Below are positions 7,881 to 15,688 of a stretch of DNA of 64,000 nucleotides, in pieces (position 1 is the stretch's first letter; each line of letters opens with the position of its first letter). Both the position numbers and the translations under genes were made by a program. The stretch is taken from assembly GCA_002307065.1 (NCBI GenBank), contig DBTN01000037.1:38938-102937 (forward strand), read 5' to 3'. This DNA comes from Akkermansiaceae bacterium UBA1315. GTDB lineage: Bacteria; Verrucomicrobiota; Verrucomicrobiia; Verrucomicrobiales; Akkermansiaceae. The notes beneath the pieces are model-generated. The model ran no database searches. It was not told the origin of the DNA and worked only from the letters and a program-made list of their open reading frames with translations.

Positions 7881-9683
7881 TCACAATTCGTCGTAAATCT
7901 CGGTCAAACCCTCGGGATCAACGATCCCCGTAGAACCGGTTTTGATTTCGTCGATCCACGCACGGACGAGGATCGCACTCGTGTCCGCGCATGCCTGGAG
8001 CCCATAGGAATAGGGGCGGACGCCGGAGATATGCGGAAACGCGATGTCATGGATTCGAGAATTCGGGTTTCCGTCAGCGCCGATCACCCGATAGGTGCCA
8101 TCGACATCGATGCCGCCGGTTTGGTAAAACAGTTCCCCCTCGACCTGAAACAGGTGCTCTTTTTTCTCATCCGGAATCTTTTTCGCGTTCTCCGATTTCG
8201 AAAAAGGCGCCCGCGCCTTGCGGACCGCTCCGCTTTCGACCAGCGACGGAAAAGGATATTCCTTCAGCTCCAGCGGTTTTTGCCCGCTGCAATCGACAAA
8301 CATCCGGTAACTAACGGTGGATTTTTCTCCGTCATCCTCCACTTCGATCGCAGTCATGTCTTTTTCCTCAGCGTCTTCGCCGAGAGTGACATTGCCGGAA
8401 ACGAGCTCAAGTTTCCCCGCGTCATACAATGCCAACAAGGTGTTACCGGAGGGCAATGGCATCGCCGCGATCACATTCATGAGAAATGGCATGAAGTGCG
8501 AATGAAACAAAAGATGATCTTCCGCCGGCATCAGCTCGGCATGAAAATTCAACGTATACATCAAGTCATCCAACACCTCTTTCCAATGAATCGGCTTGCG
8601 GTTGAGAACGGAATCTTTCGCTTCCACCATCTCATGACGCATGCCTTCAAAAGCATTTTGATAATCGTGTTCATCCGTCATTTTTTCGGAGAATTCACGA
8701 ATCCCAAATTTCGGATCCGTCAGCAGCTCGACCATTTCAGGCATCTTATCTTTTGCGAAAGCATCCGAAAGTGCTGGGCGGCAAACTTTGTCAAAATACG
8801 TCTCGATTCTCAGGAAACCATTTTCATCTAACAGATCCAGCAATGAATCGCGGTCCACGTGGCGATAGATTTCACGCAACGGCTCGACTTGCTCAAACTG
8901 CAAATGAGGCAACAGACCTTGCGCGGAATGCATGACAATTTTGAAATTCTCCGCCCCGGGATGAGGATGAAAAACCAACCGCTGATCCGGATCTCCCCGA
9001 AACGTGCCATGACGATGCGCCAGCGAGGAAACCACATCAAACGCACTCAAAGACGCGCCAAGTGTGCCAATGGTGAAATCATGAAACTCACCGTCTTTGG
9101 GAATCAGTTTCGAAATCGGCCAAGGCGATGCATAATATCCCTTTTCCGGCTGATCTTCTTCCGTCCAGTAATGTCCGGTCGCGATGATGACTTTTGAAAA
9201 CTCCCACTGTTCACCTTCAGCAGACCTGACTTTCACCGACCCAGGTTCCTGATGAAGATCCACAATTTCACATCCTGCATACTCTTGAAACGGAATGCCA
9301 ATCTCCGAAAGCTCACTGACGATGGCTTGGTATTGGGAATTCAAATATCTCCCAAGGGCCAACCGGTTGTAAACCGTATGCTCGTCGATCTCGACATCTG
9401 CCAGATCGATCTCCTCCAAGATCGACCGGTCTTGCTTCCTTAACCAATCGGCAAATGAAACCATCAGCTCTGGCAATTCCTCCGACGAAATATTTGCCAT
9501 GTTGTAGCGGTCCGTCGTCTGAGGGCTGTAAGGCATCCCCGTTCCCGTGAGACCGCTCTTTTCAAATATCGAAATGCCCTGAAGGTGATCCTTTAAAAAT
9601 CGGGCCTCCGTCAAAAGATGTTTGAGCAAATAAATGGAAGAGGGTCCGCTTCCGATGATGGCCAGATTTTTCTGAGGATTCAT
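7881..9683 (-). CDS. FAD/NAD(P)-binding protein (HI0933/NAD_binding_9-like)
   Basis: 600 aa from the ATG at 9683, which places the dinucleotide motif LAIIGSGPSSIYLLKHL within the first 20 residues; an upstream ATG at 9737 would add an untypical extension. A second nucleotide-binding signature, VIIATGHYW, occurs near residue 170. The C-terminal part (YSYGLQACADTSAILVRAW) resembles the end of FAD-NAD(P)-binding proteins related to lysine/ornithine N-monooxygenases. Substrate unknown. The gene converges with the DUF4202 gene (12 bases) and diverges from the MOSC gene. Confidence 0.8.
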   Translation of the reverse strand: MNPQKNLAIIGSGPSSIYLLKHLLTEARFLKDHLQGISIFEKSGLTGTGMPYSPQTTDRYNMANISSEELPELMVSFADWLRKQDRSILEEIDLADVEIDEHTVYNRLALGRYLNSQYQAIVSELSEIGIPFQEYAGCEIVDLHQEPGSVKVRSAEGEQWEFSKVIIATGHYWTEEDQPEKGYYASPWPISKLIPKDGEFHDFTIGTLGASLSAFDVVSSLAHRHGTFRGDPDQRLVFHPHPGAENFKIVMHSAQGLLPHLQFEQVEPLREIYRHVDRDSLLDLLDENGFLRIETYFDKVCRPALSDAFAKDKMPEMVELLTDPKFGIREFSEKMTDEHDYQNAFEGMRHEMVEAKDSVLNRKPIHWKEVLDDLMYTLNFHAELMPAEDHLLFHSHFMPFLMNVIAAMPLPSGNTLLALYDAGKLELVSGNVTLGEDAEEKDMTAIEVEDDGEKSTVSYRMFVDCSGQKPLELKEYPFPSLVESGAVRKARAPFSKSENAKKIPDEKKEHLFQVEGELFYQTGGIDVDGTYRVIGADGNPNSRIHDIAFPHISGVRPYSYGLQACADTSAILVRAWIDEIKTGSTGIVDPEGLTEIYDEL

Positions 9684-9817
9684 GCAGATGAAAATCGAAC
9701 ATCGTAGCCGAAGCGACGAAATCAAGACGATCCGCAATCATGACCGTCATTGATCACTTTTCGATTCGCCCGACATCGAATCACGATGTAGCCTGAAAAA
9801 CGGATCAGGCAAAATCG

Positions 9818-10333
9818 ATGGAAGAAAACGACGAAGAATCAATCATCTCAATCGAAGCGAAGCTCTCGCACATCTATATCTCTGCCGGTCACGACTATTG
9901 GGGTCGCCACGGCGAGGGCCGATTGCAAAACGGCATCACCGAGGTCAGCGAAATCCAATGTGTCGCCGGCATGGGACTGCGTGGCGACCGGTATTTCGGC
10001 TACAAACCGGACTTCAAAGGACAGGTGACCTTCTTCGACGCAAAAATCGTCGAAGAAGTCCGTCAGCATTTCAAACTGCCCAAACTTCCCGCCTCGGTAT
10101 TCCGTAGAAACCTCATCGTCAATGGCCTCGATCTGCCCCGGCTCCTCGGCAAGCGTTTCCGATTTCAAAATATTATTTTCGAAGGTTCCCAAGACTGCAA
10201 ACCGTGCCACTGGATGGACCGCGTCATCGCCGATGGCGGCGAACAATTTCTCAAAGGAAATCTCCGCGGCGGACTGCGGGCGAAAATTCTCACCGACGGC
10301 GTTCTGCGCGTCGGCGGCTCCAGGCCTGACTGA
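9818..10333 (+). CDS. MOSC domain protein
   Basis: 171 aa. MOSC domains are the C-terminal part of molybdenum-cofactor sulfurases and also occur as stand-alone proteins that handle sulfur or Moco. Seen here: GMGLRGDRYFGYKPDFKGQVTFFD, RRNLIVNGLDLPRLLGKRF and the cysteine motif DCKPCHWMDR (Cys127, Cys130), then LRGGLRAKILTDGVLRVG, all typical of the small stand-alone type. ATG start; a later start near residue 16 is possible. It is the last gene before the gene-poor, atypical stretch. Confidence 0.88.
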   Translation: MEENDEESIISIEAKLSHIYISAGHDYWGRHGEGRLQNGITEVSEIQCVAGMGLRGDRYFGYKPDFKGQVTFFDAKIVEEVRQHFKLPKLPASVFRRNLIVNGLDLPRLLGKRFRFQNIIFEGSQDCKPCHWMDRVIADGGEQFLKGNLRGGLRAKILTDGVLRVGGSRPD

Positions 10334-11092
10334 GCGAGCAAGATCCGCTCCCGACGGTCTGATTTCTCAGAGGTCTGACCACCCCCACAGAACGACGGAA
10401 CCCGAGAGACCTGTCCATCCCCATTGAATCCAAGAACCTTCCTCGCGGGTGATACGCACACCTTCAATTGAAAAGATCGGAGGATCAGCGTGAGAAGCTG
10501 CGTTTTCGACATTACAGCTCACTCTCGCCGACCCTCCGAAAGGGACGTCGTTCGCCTTCGGATAGCGTAACTCTATCCAAGGAACCAAAAAGATATCTAA
10601 CAGGAGAGATGCAAAATCCGGGTCACGCGCCCGACCCCGCACCAGAGGGAAAAGGATCCTTCTTAACGGAGCGCTGGCTTTAGCCGGCGTGTCAAATTCG
10701 CTTGTTGCAGCACGAAAAATCGGGGGCAATGGGGGGATTTCATGGGAGAGTTTTTCGGAGGGATGAATCAATCTCGATCCCTCAACCGCTCAAAGTACGA
10801 CAACCCTCGTATTCGCAACGAACCCACTTCAACGCTAAGCGAAGCAAACCCGTTTCGTAACAAAGAAGTCGCAATCATCGGATCGGATCAAAGAGTCCTT
10901 CCGGATGGACGGGGAGTTAGAAAACCGTAGAGAGACGGCTGTGACGATCTTTGGCCACCTCCCAAAGAAAGTGGCTTGGACATGCACCGCCACCCCCCCG
11001 ACCTTTGGATCGGGTGTGACATCGTTGCGGTCGATGTCGACCGCTCTCTACAGGATTTCTACATCCTCGCCCGCCGAGGCGGACAAACAAAA
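10334..11092. other. Gene-poor stretch, probably decayed or foreign DNA
   Basis: No reading frame here carries a recognisable motif; the longest (134 codons, minus strand, 10367-10771) has a low-complexity, non-protein-like composition. One GC-rich palindromic repeat lies at 10665-10690. The palindrome ACCGGT, common elsewhere in the window, is absent. Confidence 0.5.
10665..10690. repeat. Short palindromic intergenic repeat (GCTGGCTTTAGCCGGC type)
   Basis: The segment ACGGAGCGCTGGCTTTAGCCGGCGT contains a near-perfect hairpin (GCTGGCT / AGCCGGC). Its GGAGCGCTGGC start is shared with one arm of the inverted repeat at 36870-36941, so the two may belong to one dispersed family. Confidence 0.45.
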
Positions 11093-11245
11093 TCAATCAC
11101 TTATCCCCCAAAACATCAACTCAAAAAATCGAACCGCTTCACCATGGGGCCCTTTTCCCGTCACGGAAACAATCCCGGCCAACGAGAAAATCAGCAATGC
11201 CAAATAGAATGGAAACCGCCCGAACAATGACGAAGGATTTTTCAA
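11093..11245 (-). CDS. Possible small one-helix membrane protein or ORF remnant
   Basis: A frame from TTG (11245) to a TGA ending at 11093 encodes 50 residues with a clear hydrophobic helix (FPFYLALLIFSLAGIVSV), then a polar KGPHGEAVRFFELMFWGISD tail. There is no ATG upstream within the frame and no convincing ribosome binding site. The amphipathic, protein-like composition is the only support. It may be the 3' end of a decayed gene. Confidence 0.3.
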   Translation of the reverse strand: MKNPSSLFGRFPFYLALLIFSLAGIVSVTGKGPHGEAVRFFELMFWGISD

Positions 11246-11417
11246 ATTTGCGACTGCTCGGAAAAACTCAAATCACTATTTTCCGCAGAGGTTTCGATCC
11301 GCCTCGATTGGGCGACAAATCTGAAAACCCGAAACGCCCGGATACTGAAACCTTAAAGGTCTGGCCACGGGCAAAGGACGACTGAATCACATCAACCCGT
11401 CAATCACAATGTTAAAA

Positions 11418-11467
11418 TCCAAGGACTGACCCCGTTTACTGACCCCGTTTAGGTATCCGTTTAGGTA
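11418..11467. repeat. Tandem CTGACCCCGTTTA repeat
   Basis: Two exact head-to-tail copies of the 13-mer CTGACCCCGTTTA (11426-11438, 11439-11451) follow AATCCAAGGA. Two copies of CCGTTTAGGTA (11445-11455 and 11457-11467) overlap the end. Sequences of this type, with an AAGGACTGACCCC core, are to my recollection often found near REP-associated transposases; none is present here. Confidence 0.6.
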
Positions 11468-11508
11468 AGGTATCAAATTTCGTGGATTTTTCTGCCTGAC
11501 TGGGTGGT

Positions 11509-12417
11509 TCAATCAGATCGGGGGCGGATGCTTTCCGGCCATAAGAGGGATCGGTGGAGTTGCGCGCCTGCCATGGCACCACTGCCCACTGCCAACGAAA
11601 CCGAGTGGGGTGAGCGGGCTGCGTCGCCGCAGGCAAAGATACCAGGCACCGACGTCTTGGCTTCTGAATCGATTTGCAACTGCATGCCCATGGGCGTTTC
11701 TTCTAATGCGCAACCTATTTGCTCTACGAGGCTACCGGAAGGATCGGTGCGCGGCGAGGTGAACAAACCGGCGAAGCAAAGTCGACGGCCATCGTTTAGT
11801 ACTACGTCTGCCGTACCTTCTATTCTGTCGATGCGCTCTTGTTCGATGATTACGCCCCGTTTCTCCAGGCTGAGTCGAACCGGATCTTCCAACTCCAGAG
11901 CCCCATTGATGAGTAAGGTCACGCTTCCCCAATCGGTGAGGAGTTCGGCCTGATGAATCGATAAGGGCCGCACGGCGATAACGCCGATGGCGCCTCCGTT
12001 CAATTCATAGCCGTGACAATAGGGGCAATGGAAAACGTGAGTTCCCCAGCGTTCGGCCAGGCCTTTTACGGGAGGGAGATGGTCGCGCACACCGATGGCC
12101 AGCAAAATGCGTCTGCCTTGCCACGAGTTGCCGTTCGTCGCCGTGACGGTGAAATCATCCACTTGGCCGGAGACCTCTTTGACGCTCTCTTCCGCCCAAG
12201 TGAGGGTAGGGTAAGCTTCGAGTTGGCGGCGTGCCGTTGCTGCGAGTTCGGCAGGGTCGATGCCATCACTTCCCAGAAATCCGTGTGAATGGCGGGCGAA
12301 ACGGTTACGGCGCTGGCCGGCATCAATGACCAATACCGATCTGCGAGCCCGTACCAATTGCAGGGCAGCGGCCATTCCTGCGTAGCTTCCGCCGATGACG
12401 ATAAAATCATGCTTCAT
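11509..12417 (-). CDS. Thioredoxin-reductase-like NAD(P)/FAD oxidoreductase
   Basis: 302 aa from the ATG at 12417. That start is preceded by GGAAAA at a usable distance and follows the Rrf2 stop by one base; an in-frame ATG at 12432 is the alternative. Domains: FAD motif VIGGSYAGMAAALQL (7-21), redox CxxC His-Cys131-Pro-Tyr-Cys134 and a GIFACGDAAR FAD motif near 275. The second Rossmann fold (GVIAV...) lacks a classical GGGxxA, so NADPH use is uncertain. It probably reduces a disulfide partner or acts as a small-molecule oxidoreductase. Operon with the upstream Rrf2 regulator suggests redox or stress control. Codon use differs from the neighbours and ACCGGT is absent, so it may be acquired. 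Confidence 0.85.
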   Translation of the reverse strand: MKHDFIVIGGSYAGMAAALQLVRARRSVLVIDAGQRRNRFARHSHGFLGSDGIDPAELAATARRQLEAYPTLTWAEESVKEVSGQVDDFTVTATNGNSWQGRRILLAIGVRDHLPPVKGLAERWGTHVFHCPYCHGYELNGGAIGVIAVRPLSIHQAELLTDWGSVTLLINGALELEDPVRLSLEKRGVIIEQERIDRIEGTADVVLNDGRRLCFAGLFTSPRTDPSGSLVEQIGCALEETPMGMQLQIDSEAKTSVPGIFACGDAARSPHSVSLAVGSGAMAGAQLHRSLLWPESIRPRSD

Positions 12418-12418
12418 A

Positions 12419-12862
12419 TCAGTTTTTTCCATGTTTTACGGCCGCATGTCGGCAAGAGAAGTCGGCGGCCAGATCCGCAAGGGTGATCTCGGAAAAGCGC
12501 TTCAGTAGCAGGGCTTCTGCTTCATCCAGTGTGACAGCGAGCGCGGCGTTGACCGCTTGCTCGACCAAGCATTCTGGAGCTTCGTTATGATTGCCAATCG
12601 CGAAAATGGCGGGTTCCTCAAGTGCCTCGTGCAAATGAAGCAAGGTGATGGAGCAAAGGTCTGCTTTGATGACCCATCCACCTGCGTGACCTCGATCAGA
12701 GCTTACAATTCCCGCTTTCCGTAAATAACCCATCGTTCGCCGAACGACCACCGGATTGGTGCTCAAGCATTGGGCAAGAACCTTCGAAGTGACGGGGCCT
12801 TCGTGATCCGCCATGTGCAAAAGCGCATGAAGAACCGAAGACAGGCGGCTGTGACGCTTCAT
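12419..12862 (-). CDS. Rrf2 family transcriptional regulator
   Basis: 147 aa from ATG at 12862 (MKRHSRLSSVLHALLHMAD), chosen because Rrf2 proteins start at this helix; a longer frame back to 13012 has no family similarity. The winged helix is clear: SKVLAQCLSTNPVVVRRTMGYLRKAGIVSSDRGHAGG. The usual three-cysteine Fe-S cluster is not present; only ECLVEQAV and a late Cys remain, so this is a non-cluster or redox-cysteine type such as the YwnA/NsrR-related group. It very likely controls the flavoprotein gene with which it forms an operon. Confidence 0.88.
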   Translation of the reverse strand: MKRHSRLSSVLHALLHMADHEGPVTSKVLAQCLSTNPVVVRRTMGYLRKAGIVSSDRGHAGGWVIKADLCSITLLHLHEALEEPAIFAIGNHNEAPECLVEQAVNAALAVTLDEAEALLLKRFSEITLADLAADFSCRHAAVKHGKN

Positions 12863-13190
12863 GTAACTATTGATGTTCCATTTGTCCCGCTCAGTCAACT
12901 CGATTTTCCGAGGAGACGGAATCGGACTTCTTGTTTTGAGTGCTCTTGCGATCAGTGGGGGGATAAATATCTGGCGCTGCTGGGTTTTTCGCGGCGATTT
13001 AGAAATGATCAATTGGTATTCTGGAGCCTTTGGTGTCAGGAGGATTCAGGATCCAAAACAGCCGGGGCGAGGTGTCAAGTGGTAGTGTACAATGCCCTTC
13101 CAGACTCCTCATCCACGATGGGGGGAATTAAAAATGGCCTGGGACCTGGCACGACAAAGAAATAGGCCACTAAAAATCAGAGAGAAAAAA
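12863..13190. other. Intergenic region between Rrf2 gene and tRNA-Met
   Basis: About 330 bases with no convincing gene, terminator or repeat. It contains the start region of the Rrf2 operon (minus strand) and adjoins the 3' end of the tRNA. No integrase fragment seen. Confidence 0.4.
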
Positions 13191-13265
<75 letters not shown>

Positions 13266-13437
13266 ATTTTTTTCTGTCACCGTTTGGGGCGAACAGGAGG
13301 CAATCCGGTATCGGCCCGCGCGCGGTTTGTCCAACGAAATTTACAAAACTCCTGACAATCCGCAACGCCCGATTGGTCGGGCCGGGTTGACAGTCAGAGC
13401 CTGGTCCCCCATGGTCCGCGGCTTAGAAGACTAAAAT

Positions 13438-14799
13438 ATGATTTTTAAAAGCCTCTGCCGCCACGCTGGGATCGGCGCGAATTCCTATCTGATAGAAACC
13501 AAGACAGCTCGCGTCGTCTTGGACGCCGGTATGCATCCCAAGCACGAAGGCAATGAGGCGATCCCTCATTTTGATTTCCTCGAACCGGGAAGCATCGATT
13601 CCGCGATCATCACTCACTCGCACTTGGACCACGTCGGCACGCTGCCGGTTTTGCTCGATTCCCAGGCACAGGCGAAGGTTTTCATGAGTCCGGAAACGGC
13701 CGAGCTATCGTCCGCGTTGCTGCATAACTCCGTGAACGTCATGCAGTCGAAACGCGTTGAACTCGGCATCACCGAATATCCGCTGTTTGATCATCGCGAG
13801 TTGGATCGTATCAAGGAAACGATCGAGCCACGCGGAATCGAGCGCCCTTTCGACCTCGACCATGGCGGCACGCTGCGCGCCACATTCCACGATGCTGGTC
13901 ACATTCTCGGCTCGGTCGGCGTGACGATCGAGGGCGACGGGAAAAAAATCTTCTACACCGGTGACGTGAATTTCGAAGACGCCACGCTGCAAAAAGGCGC
14001 CGTTTTCCCGACGGACACGGTCGACGCATTGATCGTGGAAACGACGCGTGGTGACAGCTCGCGCCGGCCGGACTACACCCGTGCCAGCGAAGAAGCGGAT
14101 CTCGCGGAATCGATCAGCCGGGTGCTCGCACGTGGGGGTTCCGTCCTGATCCCGGTTTTCGCCATGGGAAAAACGCAGGAAGTCCTGGCGATGCTGCATC
14201 GTTTCAAAAAAGAAGGCCTCATTCCGAAAAAAGCCCCGGTTTACATCGGCGGCCTGAGCACGAAAATGACGACCATTTACGATCGTTTCACCGATTCTTC
14301 ACGGCGCAATTTCCCCGGATTCAAATTCCTCTCCGACATGGAGATCGAAGGAGGAAACCGCAAACGCAAAGGCAGCATTCCCTTCGCCGCCGGTTGCATC
14401 TACGCGCTTTCCAGCGGCATGATGACGGAAAAAACCGTGTCGAACAACTTCGCCCGCCAGGGTGTTTTGGAAAATTCACGTCACGGGCTTTTCTTCGTCG
14501 GTTATGCCGATCCGGCCTCGCCCGGCGGACAAATTCGTGCAGCCCAACCGGGCGACGACGTTCTGCTTGATCCAGCGTATCCGCCGGTCAAGATGCGTTG
14601 CGAAATGCGGATCTTCGATTTCAGTGGCCACTCGACCCGTGAAGCGATCGCCGACTTCGTGGTAAAGGTGAAACCGAAAAAGGCATTCCTCGTCCACGGC
14701 GACGATCCCGCGATCGAATGGTTCCGCCAAGAGCTGAACCGCCGCATCCCGGAAACCGAGATCATCGTCCCGCTCCCGGGCGTCGCTCACGAAATCTAA
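13438..14799 (+). CDS. Beta-CASP metallo-beta-lactamase-fold RNase
   Basis: 453 aa. Metal-binding motif THSHLDHVG (His60, His62, Asp64, His65), then HDAGHILGSVGV, YTGDVNFED, and in the beta-CASP part IPVFAMGKTQEVL, MMTEKTVS, FSGHST and FLVHGD. This order is typical of the RNA-specific beta-CASP family (CPSF73/YSH1-like bacterial RNases), which process or degrade RNA in the cytoplasm. No KH domains. The ATG lies in a sequence without Shine-Dalgarno. The coiled-coil protein gene follows 36 bases downstream, so the two may be cotranscribed. Confidence 0.9.
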   Translation: MIFKSLCRHAGIGANSYLIETKTARVVLDAGMHPKHEGNEAIPHFDFLEPGSIDSAIITHSHLDHVGTLPVLLDSQAQAKVFMSPETAELSSALLHNSVNVMQSKRVELGITEYPLFDHRELDRIKETIEPRGIERPFDLDHGGTLRATFHDAGHILGSVGVTIEGDGKKIFYTGDVNFEDATLQKGAVFPTDTVDALIVETTRGDSSRRPDYTRASEEADLAESISRVLARGGSVLIPVFAMGKTQEVLAMLHRFKKEGLIPKKAPVYIGGLSTKMTTIYDRFTDSSRRNFPGFKFLSDMEIEGGNRKRKGSIPFAAGCIYALSSGMMTEKTVSNNFARQGVLENSRHGLFFVGYADPASPGGQIRAAQPGDDVLLDPAYPPVKMRCEMRIFDFSGHSTREAIADFVVKVKPKKAFLVHGDDPAIEWFRQELNRRIPETEIIVPLPGVAHEI

Positions 14800-14835
14800 G
14801 CGTTTCCCCTGTTTTTCACCCGAATCCCCGAATAT

Positions 14836-15663
14836 ATGTTACCCGAAAACACCTGGCTCATCGGCCTCGCCATCCTTTGCGTCGTTCTCGGCGCGATGCT
14901 CAGCTCGAAATTTTCCAAAGGCCGTGCGGAAAAAAAGCGCCTCGCTGAGGACTCCTCCGCACGGGATCGCGGGAAAAAACTCGAAGAATCGCTCTCCAAA
15001 GCCCAAGCGAAACTCAAAGAAGTCCAAGCGGATTTCGATTCGCTCAAAAACAGCTCCGTCAGCAAATCCGCCTTGGAATCGGTCCACGCTGAGCTTGCAG
15101 AGCTCCGCCAAGCCCTCGACACCGCTCAAAAACGCGCCGCCGCTCTTGAGACCGATTTGAAAAAGTCCCAGGAAACGCTCAAAGGCCTCCACGCTCGCGC
15201 AAACGAGGTCGATCGCACCCAAAAAGAACGCAGCTTCACTTTGGAAAACGAGCTCTCCAAAACCCGCGCCCAGCTCGCCGACGCCCTCGCCCGCCCGGAC
15301 AACACCACCGAACTCCACGCGGAAATCGAGCGCCTGCGCGAATCCGTCGCCAATGGCACCCGCTACGCCGGCGAGCTCCGCAAACGCGAGGCCGCCGCTC
15401 AAGAGGCACTTCAAAAACTTCAGCGCAAACTCGACAAACAACCGGTCGAGTCCACCGATCCGGTCGAATCCGCCCCCAACGATTTTCCGGCACGCGAATC
15501 GGACCGCATCGCCGCCGCGAAGGCCGAAGTCATCCGGCTCCACGCTCTGAATGCCGAACGGAAAAACGTCACCCCTGCCGCCGAACTGCCACTTTTCCCT
15601 GAAGAACCGGTTAAATCCGCGCTGGCGGCGAATGAAAATCAAGAAGACGAAACAATCGTCTGA
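14836..15663 (+). CDS. Membrane-anchored coiled-coil protein
   Basis: 275 aa. Residues 7-23 form one N-terminal transmembrane helix (WLIGLAILCVVLGAMLS). Residues ~30-215 are a long heptad-type coiled coil rich in Ala, Glu, Lys and Leu, and the tail is acidic and proline-containing. No catalytic motif. The layout recalls RmuC or envelope spacers, but the RmuC nuclease domain is absent. Probably a cytoplasmic-facing membrane scaffold; function unknown. Confidence 0.7.
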   Translation: MLPENTWLIGLAILCVVLGAMLSSKFSKGRAEKKRLAEDSSARDRGKKLEESLSKAQAKLKEVQADFDSLKNSSVSKSALESVHAELAELRQALDTAQKRAAALETDLKKSQETLKGLHARANEVDRTQKERSFTLENELSKTRAQLADALARPDNTTELHAEIERLRESVANGTRYAGELRKREAAAQEALQKLQRKLDKQPVESTDPVESAPNDFPARESDRIAAAKAEVIRLHALNAERKNVTPAAELPLFPEEPVKSALAANENQEDETIV

Positions 15664-15688
15664 GTATCCCACGTAAAAACCCGACCAT

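Noticed and set aside
10367..10771. 134-codon minus-strand frame in the gene-poor segment
   Set aside because: No motif, odd composition (repeated Trp/Gly end, Pro/Ala start) and a palindromic repeat inside it; not kept as a gene.
11520..11530. GGGGCGGAT at 11521 as an att duplicate of the tRNA-Met 3' part
   Set aside because: Only nine shared bases, inside the flavoprotein 3' end; chance match is likely and no integrase is present.
13367..13382. GCCCGATTGGTCGGGC hairpin as a terminator
   Set aside because: A good 6-bp stem with 4-base loop but no T-run on either side, and placed upstream of both neighbouring genes.
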